Below are positions 1-6,262 of a DNA stretch of 8,110 bases, one piece after another. Made by a program: the position numbers and the translations under genes. Below the pieces are notes generated by a model, which was not told where the DNA came from, did no database searches, and was given only the letters and a program-made list of their open reading frames with translations. Origin of the DNA: Gemmatimonadota bacterium (GTDB lineage Bacteria; Gemmatimonadota; Gemmatimonadetes; Gemmatimonadales; GWC2-71-9); contig JAGGAG010000123.1 in NCBI GenBank assembly GCA_017889745.1, positions 1-8,110 of the forward strand, written 5' to 3'. Numbering within the stretch: position 1 is the stretch's first letter; each line of letters opens with the position of its first letter.

Positions 1-1121
1 ATGAAGGCAGCGTCTCCGGGATCAGCTACGGTCCCGACACGCTCTACGACCGGCGCCCGTTGGTGAAGGAGGACGGCAAGTTCGTCCCGCCAGGACCCGA
101 CTACGGAGGCTCGCTCCGCCCGGGCGCGAGCTTCAGTTACGGAGACCTGGGGTTCCTCTTCGGACTGGGCGTCAATCGCGTGCGCTATGGCTTCAGGCAG
201 CGTCCGTACGCCACCAGGCTCGGCCTCGAGGCCCGGTATTCGACCGAGGTCGATGGCTTCAGCGTGGGGATTTCGGCCGACCGTCGCCGCGAGTCGTCCC
301 CGCTCCATTTCACGGCGCTCGCGCGGGTGTCGCTGCTGGAAGTGATCAACTTCTTCGGCTTTGGCAACACCACCCCGGGCGATCCCGGTGCGTTCTACCA
401 GGCGCGCCAGCGGCAGTGGCTCCTGCAACCCTCCCTTGTGCTCGACGCCGGGTCGCGCAGCAGCCTGTCCTTCGGGCCCGTACTGCAGTACTCGACCATC
501 GACAGCACCCCCGGTCGCTACATCACCGGCAGCCAGCCGTACGGCTTTGGTGACTTCGGTCAGGCCGGCCTGCAGTTCGCCTTCCATCACGACTCGCGGC
601 AACCCGAGCGGAGTCCGAAGGGTGGCTTCCTGGCCGAGGTGAGCGGCAGTTTCTTCCCTGCCATCTGGGACGTGCAAAGTCCCTTCGGTGACCTCGCCGC
701 GAATGCGGCGGCATACCTCACCATCCCCGTCCCGGTGCACCCGATCCTGGTCTTCCGCGGCGGGGGAAAGGTCGTTTTCGGTGAGTATCCGTTCAACGAG
801 GCGGCATTCATCGGCGGCATGACGACCGTGCGAACTCTGGTCATGCAGCGCTACGCCGGTGATGCGTCGCTCTACGGCACCGCCGAGCTGCGGATCCCGG
901 TCGCCCGCTTTCCGCTGGTCGTGCCACTCGACGTGGGCCTGTTCGGCTTCTTTGACGCCGGCAGGGTATATCTGGACGGCGAATCACCCGGGGGCTGGCA
1001 CACCGCCACCGGCGCCGGATTCTGGATTGGGGTGCTGGACCCGTCGACGGCCGTCAGCGTCGCGCTGACCAGCACGGCCGGGCAGACGGCGGTACTGATC
1101 AGGGCAGGACTCAGTTTCTAG
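1..1121 (+). CDS. BamA/TamA-family outer-membrane beta-barrel protein (5' truncated by window edge)
   Basis: The reading frame is open from base 3 to the TAG at 1119-1121. The first in-window start-like codon (TTG at 60) is preceded by protein-like in-frame sequence, so the true start lies outside the window. What is visible looks like the C-terminal 16-strand barrel of the surface-antigen (Omp85/BamA) superfamily. It has alternating aromatic/hydrophobic strands, the segment HHDSRQPERSPKGG (about 588-629) like the D-R-P-x-G strand turn of that family, and an AGDASLYGTAELRIPV stretch after it. It ends in Phe, the usual recognition residue for outer-membrane insertion. The conserved loop-6 (V/L)RG(F/Y) motif appears as VRTL (828-839), so the family's hallmark is altered. 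Such barrels insert or export proteins or lipids, but no partner domain (POTRA or other) is in view and the substrate is unknown. The downstream metallophosphoesterase gene may be co-transcribed. The family call is firm; the function is not. Confidence 0.8.
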   Translation, partial: EGSVSGISYGPDTLYDRRPLVKEDGKFVPPGPDYGGSLRPGASFSYGDLGFLFGLGVNRVRYGFRQRPYATRLGLEARYSTEVDGFSVGISADRRRESSPLHFTALARVSLLEVINFFGFGNTTPGDPGAFYQARQRQWLLQPSLVLDAGSRSSLSFGPVLQYSTIDSTPGRYITGSQPYGFGDFGQAGLQFAFHHDSRQPERSPKGGFLAEVSGSFFPAIWDVQSPFGDLAANAAAYLTIPVPVHPILVFRGGGKVVFGEYPFNEAAFIGGMTTVRTLVMQRYAGDASLYGTAELRIPVARFPLVVPLDVGLFGFFDAGRVYLDGESPGGWHTATGAGFWIGVLDPSTAVSVALTSTAGQTAVLIRAGLSF

Positions 1122-1173
1122 CGATGTACCGCCGCGAAGCGGCCACGCCTCACCTCGACCGCGAGTCGCCAGC

Positions 1174-2133
1174 ATGCGTGTCATGTTATCTGCCCTTCCG
1201 TTCGTCGTATTCCTGGCGGCCCTCTCGTGCAAGCCACCCGTCCAGATGACACCACCAGTCGCCACGGCGTCGGCCACGCAGGTCGCCCTGAGCGGCGCCT
1301 CCGTCCTGATCGGCACCGGCGACATCGCGGTGTGCGGCACTTCCGGCGACGAGGAGACCGCGAAGCTGGTGGACAGTGTGCTCCGCGCCGACAGCGCGGC
1401 GAAGGTCCACGACGAGGTCTTCACTCTCGGTGACAACGCCTATCCCAGCGGCTCCGCCAGAGACTATGCCCTCTGTTTCGCGCCGTCGTGGGGTGACTCA
1501 TCCAGGCTCATCATGAAGAACATCCGCCCGGCGCCAGGCAACCACGAACATCTCACCAATGGAGCGGCGCCGTACTACCAGTACTTCGGGAGCCGCGCCG
1601 GTTCACCGAGCAAGGGCTATTACAGCTACGACGTGGGGGCGTGGCACGCCATCGTGCTCAACAGCGAAATCGTGGTGAACTCCGCGTTCACCCCGGCGGA
1701 CCGGCTGGCCCAGGAGCAATGGCTGGCCCAGGACCTCAAGGCTCACAACCAGAAGTGCACGCTGGCATACTGGCACCACCCCAGGTTCAGTTCGGGTTGG
1801 CACGGCAGCGATCCACTGCTCGCGCCATTCTGGGCCATCCTGTATGACGGCGGTGCCGACCTGGTGCTGAACGGCCACGATCATGACTACGAGCGGTTCC
1901 TGCCCCAGACGCCGGCCGGAACCGTCGATTCGGTGAAGGGCATCACGGAGATCATCGTCGGAACGGGAGGTGGCGACCTGCGCGGCTACGGCAAGATCGT
2001 CCCGAACAGCGCAACCCGCATCCAGGGCCATTTCGGCGTGCTGAAGCTCACCATCGGCGCCGCGGAATGGAGGTCCGCCTTCCTGGATGTCAATGGTAGG
2101 GTGTGGGATCAGGCCGGCGGAGTGTGCCACTAG
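1174..2133 (+). CDS. Secreted calcineurin-like metallophosphoesterase lipoprotein (purple acid phosphatase-like)
   Basis: The protein has 319 residues. Residues 1-18 form a hydrophobic signal ending in LAALSC, a lipobox with Cys19 as the lipidation site, so it is probably an envelope lipoprotein. The Metallophos fold motifs follow in order: GDIA (49-52), GDNAYP (86-91), GNHEH (122-126), WHHPRFSSGWH (200-210) and NGHDHDYER (233-241). Together these supply the Asp/Asn/His ligands of a binuclear metal centre. GDNAYP and GHDHDYER are typical of the purple-acid-phosphatase/alkaline-phosphatase-like branch. It is expected to hydrolyse phosphate esters outside the cytoplasm; the substrate cannot be read from sequence. 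The ATG at 1174 is chosen because it gives a complete signal peptide; a second in-frame ATG at 1183 would still leave the lipobox. No strong ribosome-binding site is seen. It lies 52 bases after the barrel gene on the same strand, which suggests a shared transcript. Confidence 0.88.
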   Translation: MRVMLSALPFVVFLAALSCKPPVQMTPPVATASATQVALSGASVLIGTGDIAVCGTSGDEETAKLVDSVLRADSAAKVHDEVFTLGDNAYPSGSARDYALCFAPSWGDSSRLIMKNIRPAPGNHEHLTNGAAPYYQYFGSRAGSPSKGYYSYDVGAWHAIVLNSEIVVNSAFTPADRLAQEQWLAQDLKAHNQKCTLAYWHHPRFSSGWHGSDPLLAPFWAILYDGGADLVLNGHDHDYERFLPQTPAGTVDSVKGITEIIVGTGGGDLRGYGKIVPNSATRIQGHFGVLKLTIGAAEWRSAFLDVNGRVWDQAGGVCH

Positions 2134-2177
2134 CCACTTGCGGCCCTGAAACCGTCACTCGCTCCTCGGCGCGCGTG

Positions 2178-2216
2178 GATCCGGAGCGGCGCCCGAGCGC
2201 AGAGCCGCGCCGGATC
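2178..2216 (+). terminator. Possible Rho-independent-like terminator hairpin after the metallophosphoesterase gene
   Basis: An inverted repeat lies 45 bases after the stop at 2133. GATCCGG (2178-2184) pairs with CCGGATC (2210-2216) and GCGGC (2186-2190) with GCCGC (2204-2208). One A/G mismatch separates the two stem segments and the loop is 13 bases (2191-2203). The stem is GC-rich, but only a short, interrupted T-rich stretch follows (around 2220-2233), so it is not a textbook intrinsic terminator. It could also act as a 3'-end processing or stabilising structure. Confidence 0.35.
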
Positions 2217-2222
2217 GCCGTC

Positions 2223-2250
2223 TTGCCCTTCCTCCCGCCAGCCGTACATT
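2223..2250 (+). promoter_or_regulatory. Possible sigma70-type promoter for the membrane-protein gene
   Basis: TTGCCC at 2223-2228 and TACATT at 2245-2250 are separated by 16 bases. They resemble -35 and -10 elements and lie in the only AT-richer stretch of a GC-rich neighbourhood, 43 bases before the ATG at 2294. The matches are partial and the consensus for this organism is unknown, so this is only a candidate. Confidence 0.25.
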
Positions 2251-2261
2251 CGCCTGATACT

Positions 2262-2274
2262 TAAGGTTTCCTTA
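2262..2274. promoter_or_regulatory. 13-base inverted repeat, possible operator
   Basis: TAAGG-TTT-CCTTA is a perfect 5+5 inverted repeat with a three-base centre. It lies just downstream of the candidate -10 element and 19 bases before the start codon at 2294, where a repressor could block transcription. It stands out as AT-rich against its surroundings. Chance occurrence of a 5-base-arm repeat is not negligible, and no regulator gene is visible in the window. Confidence 0.25.
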
Positions 2275-2293
2275 TCTATCGAGGCGCGCTCCC

Positions 2294-2806
2294 ATGGTTC
2301 TCGGCCTGAGTCTCCCCACCTTTGCCCTCCTTCACGTCCTCCTCAGCCTGGTGGGGATCTTCGCGGGCCTCGTGGTCATGGGAGGATTGGTCTCGGGCAG
2401 GCTGATCCGCGGCTGGACTGGCATCTTCCTCGTCACCACCATCCTCACGAACGCCACCGGGTTTTTCTTCCCCTTCGCGAAGCTGCTCCCTTCGCATATC
2501 CTCGGCGGGCTCTCGCTCCTGATCCTTCCCTTTGCCCTCTACGCGCTGTATGGAAAGCACCTCGAGGGCGGCTGGCGCAGGGTCTTTGTCATTGCGAGTG
2601 CGGTTACGCTGTACTTCAACGTCTTCGTGCTCGTCGTGCAGCTCTTTTCGAAGTTCCCGCTGCTCATCGCCACCGCCCCGACCCAGAAGGAGCCACCCTT
2701 CGCGGCGACGCAGCTCGTGGTGCTCGTCATCATGGTCGTCCTTGGCCGGGCCGCCGTCAGGGGATTCGGGACGGCGGCGCCGGCCGCAGCGACCGCCCGG
2801 ACTTAG
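2294..2806 (+). CDS. Uncharacterised five-helix integral membrane protein
   Basis: This 170-residue protein is dominated by hydrophobic segments at roughly 9-34, 41-62, 67-86, 96-118 and 136-151, which suggests about five membrane helices. The last ~18 residues are an Ala/Arg-rich tail. Charged residues sit in the short loops, for example SGRLIRGW (34-41) and GKHLEGGWRR (87-96). There is no signal peptide separate from helix 1 and no catalytic or transport motif that I recognise. The ATG at 2294 is supported by GAGG at 2281-2284, nine bases upstream. A GC-rich hairpin precedes the gene, so it is probably an independent transcript from a local promoter. Its TAG overlaps the stop codon of the convergent ATP-grasp gene by four bases. 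I do not recognise the family and give no function. Confidence 0.75.
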   Translation: MVLGLSLPTFALLHVLLSLVGIFAGLVVMGGLVSGRLIRGWTGIFLVTTILTNATGFFFPFAKLLPSHILGGLSLLILPFALYALYGKHLEGGWRRVFVIASAVTLYFNVFVLVVQLFSKFPLLIATAPTQKEPPFAATQLVVLVIMVVLGRAAVRGFGTAAPAAATART

Positions 2807-3666
2807 CGCGCGAGCAGCTGGCCGATGATGGCGCCGGCCACGTCGATCCCGGTTGCGCGCTGCAGGCCCTCCCAGCCGGGAATGCCGTTCACTTCGAGGA
2901 CGTACACCGTCCCGTCGTTCGCGGGCAGCAGGTCCACGCCCGCATACTCCGCCCCCACCGCCTCGGCCGCGCGCACCGCCAGCTCGGCCCACGCGGGCGG
3001 CAGGTCGAACGCGCGCACCGAGCCGCCCCGGGAGAAGTTGGTGCGCCAGCCGGGTGCGCTCCGCTCCATGGCGCCGAGCACCTTGCCGCCCACGATGAAG
3101 ACCCGGATGTCCCGCCCCGCGTGGGGAATGAACCGCTGCAGGTAGTACACCCCGCGCACCGTCTCCACCACCCGGAACACCCGCCACGCCATGTCCTCGT
3201 CGCTCACCCGCGAGATGCCCAGCCCCATCGAGCCGAATATCGGCTTGACCACCACGTCGCCCAGGGCGCGAAACGCGGCAAAGGCGTCGTCCGCACGCTC
3301 GCAGGCCACCGTTTCAGGTGTCGCGAGCCCGGCCCGTTCGAGGATGTCCGAGGTCCAGGCCTTGTCCACCGTGCGTTCGATGGCGCGCGCCGTGTTCATC
3401 ACCCGCACGCCATCCTCCTCCAGCCGGTGCAGCGTGTCGACCCGGTAGATGATCTGTTCCAGCGAACCGCCCGGGATGATCCGCGCGATCACGGCACGGG
3501 CGTCCCGGAGCAGGTGACCGCTGTTGCTGACGCCGCGCGCCACGCCCATGCGGCCGATGTTGGCATCCCACGGGAGCAGAAGCGGCTCGAGCCCGCGCGC
3601 GCTGGTGGCGCGTGCGAGCTCGTCGGTGTGCCAGCCTGGCTCCGAGGCGAGGATGACGACGTGCAT
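2803..3666 (-). CDS. RimK-like ATP-grasp ligase (candidate glutamate ligase for a C1 cofactor)
   Basis: The protein has 287 residues, normal for the RimK family. ATP-grasp features appear in order: DKAWTS (101-106); VVKPIFGSMGLGI (139-151), with the ATP-binding Lys141 and a glycine-rich loop; YLQRFIPHAGRDIRVFIVGG (175-194); TNFSRGG (209-215); D245 in GVDLL; and VLEVNGIPGWEGLQRATGID (256-275). That last segment places Glu258 and Asn260 as Mg-ATP ligands and closely matches the RimK signature EVN..PG.EG...ATGIDVA. Relatives (RimK, MptN, CofF) join glutamate to proteins or coenzymes with ATP. The gene is last in the fhc string, 15 bases after the previous stop, with GGGGA (3682-3678) 11 bases before its ATG. 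This placement suggests glutamylation of methylofuran or an H4MPT derivative, which is inference. A ribosomal or unrelated peptide substrate cannot be excluded. Confidence 0.88.
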   Translation of the reverse strand: MHVVILASEPGWHTDELARATSARGLEPLLLPWDANIGRMGVARGVSNSGHLLRDARAVIARIIPGGSLEQIIYRVDTLHRLEEDGVRVMNTARAIERTVDKAWTSDILERAGLATPETVACERADDAFAAFRALGDVVVKPIFGSMGLGISRVSDEDMAWRVFRVVETVRGVYYLQRFIPHAGRDIRVFIVGGKVLGAMERSAPGWRTNFSRGGSVRAFDLPPAWAELAVRAAEAVGAEYAGVDLLPANDGTVYVLEVNGIPGWEGLQRATGIDVAGAIIGQLLAR

Positions 3667-3681
3667 GGCCGCCGCCGTCCC

Positions 3682-4497
3682 CTACGCCATGACCAGTATT
3701 TCGCCGCGGCCGTCGTTGGCGACGTCGCCCATGTACCGGCGGACCCGGAGGCCGCTGTCGGGGAGGTTGGAGTACTTGCTGCGCAGGGTGCGCCAGGAGC
3801 GCACCAGCAGCGTGAGGAAGTTGAGCGGATACACCCCGCAATCGTTGAACGTCGGCGGCAGTGCACTGGGCGCTCGCTGCAGGAGGAGCGTGCCCCGCCG
3901 CATCCCGAGCCCGGGCATGGTCCCCACCTTGCCCCAGACCGCGATCGTCCCGGCCACCATGCGGGAGGCGCAGTAGTCACCGGCATTCCCTTCGACCAGC
4001 ACCATCCCCCGGCGCATGCGGTCCCCCAGCCGGTCCCCCGCATCGCCGTCGACCAGCACCAGGCCGCCCCGCATGCCCAGGCGTTCGCCCGGCCTCGCGG
4101 CGGCCAGGAAGTCTCCCGTGCTCCCGTAGACATGAATCCTGCCACCCTGCATGCCCGCCGCCGCATACGCACCCGCGTTGCCGCGGACCACGATACTGCC
4201 GCCAGTCATCCCCGCGCCCAGGAAGGCACCCGCGTCACCGATGACGATGATCCGGCCGTGCGTCATCCCCGCGCCGATGCCGTCCAGCCGGTCGCACGCG
4301 CCGTGAATCTCGAGCTCGGAGGCGAACGTGCCGGTCACCGCGAACACGCTGTCCAGCCGGACCTTCCGGTTGCCGGTGGCGAGCTCGATGGCGGCCACGT
4401 CCTCGAGGGCCCTCCCCATGAATTGCCCAGCGGTCAGCGGCGACAGGTCGACGCGCTGGGCCGGCGGCTCGCGGAGGGTGAGGCAGAGCGTGCTCAC
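3682..4497 (-). CDS. Second FhcC-like protein (formylmethanofuran dehydrogenase subunit C family paralogue)
   Basis: This 271-residue protein aligns end to end with the neighbouring FhcC. Its core (about 75-206) is a run of 19-residue units of the form GAGM-x-x-G-x-I-x-V-x-G-x-x-G. The fourth unit is stretched to 26 residues (132-157), as in FhcC. This repeat builds the right-handed beta-helix shared by FwdC/FhcC and the C-terminal domain of glutamate synthase. The C-terminus (about 212-271) also matches FhcC (LPPTF..., GRGEILVM versus LPTF..., NRGEVLLL). The GTG at 4497 is chosen because it overlaps the FhcC stop as GTGA, has GGGAG six bases upstream (4508-4504), and aligns with the FhcC N-terminus. 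An ATG at 4569 would add an Arg-rich leader inside fhcC and is unlikely. It has no catalytic signature. It is probably a structural partner of the Fhc complex; whether it replaces or joins FhcC is unknown. Confidence 0.85.
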   Translation of the reverse strand: MSTLCLTLREPPAQRVDLSPLTAGQFMGRALEDVAAIELATGNRKVRLDSVFAVTGTFASELEIHGACDRLDGIGAGMTHGRIIVIGDAGAFLGAGMTGGSIVVRGNAGAYAAAGMQGGRIHVYGSTGDFLAAARPGERLGMRGGLVLVDGDAGDRLGDRMRRGMVLVEGNAGDYCASRMVAGTIAVWGKVGTMPGLGMRRGTLLLQRAPSALPPTFNDCGVYPLNFLTLLVRSWRTLRSKYSNLPDSGLRVRRYMGDVANDGRGEILVMA

Positions 4498-5324
4498 GCG
4501 ATGCTCCCGGTTGGTGACGGCTCGAGCAGGAGGACCTCGCCCCGGTTCAGTTCGACGGCGTCGCCGCACCAGCGCTGGTAGCTGCCGTCCAGCTGCTCGT
4601 CGCTCACGGGCAGGCCAAGACTGCGGAGGCGCGCGAGATAGAGGCGCAGGAAGACCGGGCGGTAGGAACAGGCGTACGTGAAGGTGGGGAGCATCTCCGC
4701 CGGGTGCATGCTGACGACGGACCCCCGCTTCATGCCCGCCCCGGTGCGCGCTCCAAGCTGACCGAGCACGACCACCGTGCCGGCGAGCAGGTTCACGCCG
4801 GTGAAGTCGCCGGTGTTGCCGCCGATCGCGATCAGCCCGCGCCGCATCCCGCCACCGACCTCGTTGCCCGCGTTGCCGAACACCACGATCTCCCCGCCCT
4901 GGATGCCGGCCGGGCTGCCGCGCGAGGCGCTGCCGACCAGGTGGCCGGCATTCCCCTTGATGATGATCCGGCCGCCGGACATGCCCGGCCCCACCCAGTC
5001 GCCCGCGTTGCCTTCGACCACGATTTCGCCGCCCGTCATTCCCGCGCCCAGGTTCATGCCGACGGAACCGTGCACTACGATGGAGCCGCTCGTCATGCCC
5101 GCGCCGATCAGCTTCACGCCCGACAGGTCGCCGCTCAGGCTGATGTCGCCGCCGGGTGCCCCGGAGACGCGGAAGAATTCGCCCAGCTCGGCGGACTGGT
5201 TGCCGTGCACCACCACCAGCTTGGCCGCTTCGAGCGCGGAGCAGCCTGCCAGCTGGGCCGGGTTGAGCACATCCGCCTCCAGCGGAACCACCGGAGCCGT
5301 GTGCAGGGTGAAGTCGAAGCTCAC
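4494..5324 (-). CDS. fhcC: Formyltransferase/hydrolase complex subunit C (FwdC/FmdC family)
   Basis: With a GTG start at 5324 the protein has 276 residues, about the size of bacterial FhcC. Residues 74-204 are six to seven 19-residue beta-helix units, such as GAGMTGGEIVVEGNAGDWV (93-111), with the fourth expanded to 26 residues (131-156). The N- and C-terminal regions cap the helix. In the Fhc complex, subunit C is a scaffold beside FhcA, FhcB and FhcD and is not itself thought to be catalytic. The GTG is preferred because GAGGG (5339-5335) lies ten bases upstream and the product then starts in register with its paralogue. The ATG at 5417 would overlap the end of fhcD by 65 bases. It lies 28 bases downstream of fhcD and overlaps the next gene by four bases (GTGA). 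I designate it fhcC rather than the downstream copy because of the B-A-D-C order and more regular repeats; that choice is inference. Confidence 0.87.
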   Translation of the reverse strand: MSFDFTLHTAPVVPLEADVLNPAQLAGCSALEAAKLVVVHGNQSAELGEFFRVSGAPGGDISLSGDLSGVKLIGAGMTSGSIVVHGSVGMNLGAGMTGGEIVVEGNAGDWVGPGMSGGRIIIKGNAGHLVGSASRGSPAGIQGGEIVVFGNAGNEVGGGMRRGLIAIGGNTGDFTGVNLLAGTVVVLGQLGARTGAGMKRGSVVSMHPAEMLPTFTYACSYRPVFLRLYLARLRSLGLPVSDEQLDGSYQRWCGDAVELNRGEVLLLEPSPTGSIA

Positions 5325-5352
5325 GGAGCGCTTGCCCTCGGCGACGGGGTGC

Positions 5353-6255
5353 TCATGCCTTGGCGGCTTCCAGGATGGAATGCAGGCGGATCTGGTACTG
5401 GCCGAGCCCGCCACCATAGTTGCCCGCCGAGATGCTGAGGGCGCCCGCGCCCGCGGCGGCGTGGATGCCGCGGCGCATGGCGGTCTCGACGGCCGCCAGG
5501 TCGAGTCCGTCGATCACGATCTCGAGCACGCACCCCGCGTCAATCCCCACCTGTGTCTCAGGCGCCACCGCCCGCAGCGTCGGACAGAACGCGTCGTTCG
5601 TCGAGGCGTGGAGGAACTTGTATCGTGCCGAGGGCTTGCTGCCGCTCCGGACCACCCCGCCGGGAAACGGCATGATGACCCCGGGCGTGCCGCGCATCGC
5701 GTTCACCGCCGCCCCCGCCGCCCGGAGGGTGGTGCGCTGGTCCTGACCCAGGATCAGGATGTTGCCGCCGCCCACCGCGGGCTGCACCCCGAACCGGTCA
5801 TCCACCACGAACTCGCCATCCATCACCGGGATCCGCCACACACGGCGGCCATCCAGCACCTTGGAGATCTGGTACTTGTCGCCGAAGAAGCGCAGCTGGC
5901 TTCCGACCGGCACCTTGGTCTCCACCGCCAGGCCGTCGTAGCAGGCCGTGCTCGGGCAGGTCATGATGCACTGTCCCACCCGCTCCACCAGCCGCTTGCC
6001 GATCCCCTCCTGGTTCATTGCGAAGATCAGGACGCTCACGCCGGGCCGGGCGTCGGGAGTCTGTTCGGGGGACACCTCCGCCTCGATGCCCGCCTCGCAC
6101 TTGCAGCCGATGATCGAGGTCGCGAAGCCGGTCACCGACTGCGCCGCCGCCGCGGCCCACTCGGGCGTGTCCGCCGTGATTACCAGTCGCGCACCCACCA
6201 TCGCGAACGCTTCGGCGAAGGTGTCGGCGACCTCGGTCTCGTGAATGCGCATCAT
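5353..6255 (-). CDS. fhcD: Formylmethanofuran:H4MPT formyltransferase (Fhc subunit D)
   Basis: This 300-residue protein is full length for the Ftr family, whose archaeal members are close to 297 residues. Distinct family blocks are IGCKCEAGIE (49-58), QCIMTCPSTACYDG (95-108), VVRSGSKPSARYKFLHASTN (201-220) followed by DAFCPTL, and SAGNYGGGLGQYQIRL (276-291). In methylotrophic bacteria this subunit transfers the formyl group from formyl-H4MPT to methylofuran, handing it to FhcA for hydrolysis; in methanogens the direction is reversed. It acts in the cytoplasm. Translation starts at one of two adjacent ATGs (6255 or 6252), seven bases after the fhcA stop, so coupling to fhcA is likely and only weak ribosome-binding sequence is present. 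The gene ends in TGA at 5353, overlapped by an ATG in another frame that opens only an 11-codon dead end. Identification is very secure. Confidence 0.95.
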   Translation of the reverse strand: MMRIHETEVADTFAEAFAMVGARLVITADTPEWAAAAAQSVTGFATSIIGCKCEAGIEAEVSPEQTPDARPGVSVLIFAMNQEGIGKRLVERVGQCIMTCPSTACYDGLAVETKVPVGSQLRFFGDKYQISKVLDGRRVWRIPVMDGEFVVDDRFGVQPAVGGGNILILGQDQRTTLRAAGAAVNAMRGTPGVIMPFPGGVVRSGSKPSARYKFLHASTNDAFCPTLRAVAPETQVGIDAGCVLEIVIDGLDLAAVETAMRRGIHAAAGAGALSISAGNYGGGLGQYQIRLHSILEAAKA

Positions 6256-6262
6256 GCCCGCG

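Noticed and set aside
1131..1143. Small hairpin GCCGC-GAA-GCGGC between the barrel and phosphoesterase genes
   Set aside because: Only five base pairs with no T-run, and such repeats are common by chance in GC-rich DNA; not enough for a terminator.
2276..3187. 303-codon minus-strand frame spanning the convergent junction
   Set aside because: Arg/Gly/Glu-rich with charged low-complexity runs; it overlaps both the membrane-protein gene and the ATP-grasp gene, which have real family or helix patterns.
4498..4569. Upstream ATG (4569) as start of the second FhcC-like gene
   Set aside because: It would add an Arg-rich leader coded inside fhcC with no counterpart in the family, while GTG at 4497 has a Shine-Dalgarno sequence and aligns with FhcC.
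3121..4581. Long open frame (486 codons) on the plus strand opposite the ATP-grasp and second FhcC-like genes
   Set aside because: It is rich in His/Pro/Arg/Ala with no domain pattern and lies wholly antisense to two well-supported genes; a typical GC-rich shadow frame.
4494..5324. Glutamate synthase large-subunit C-terminal domain as identity for the repeat proteins
   Set aside because: The beta-helix repeat is shared with glutamate synthase, but the proteins are stand-alone, of FwdC length, and sit directly after fhcA and fhcD.
5321..5356. ATGA overlap at the fhcD stop as a start for fhcC
   Set aside because: This ATG (5356-5354) is in another frame and hits a stop after 11 codons; the fhcC frame instead offers GTG at 5324 with a good ribosome-binding site.
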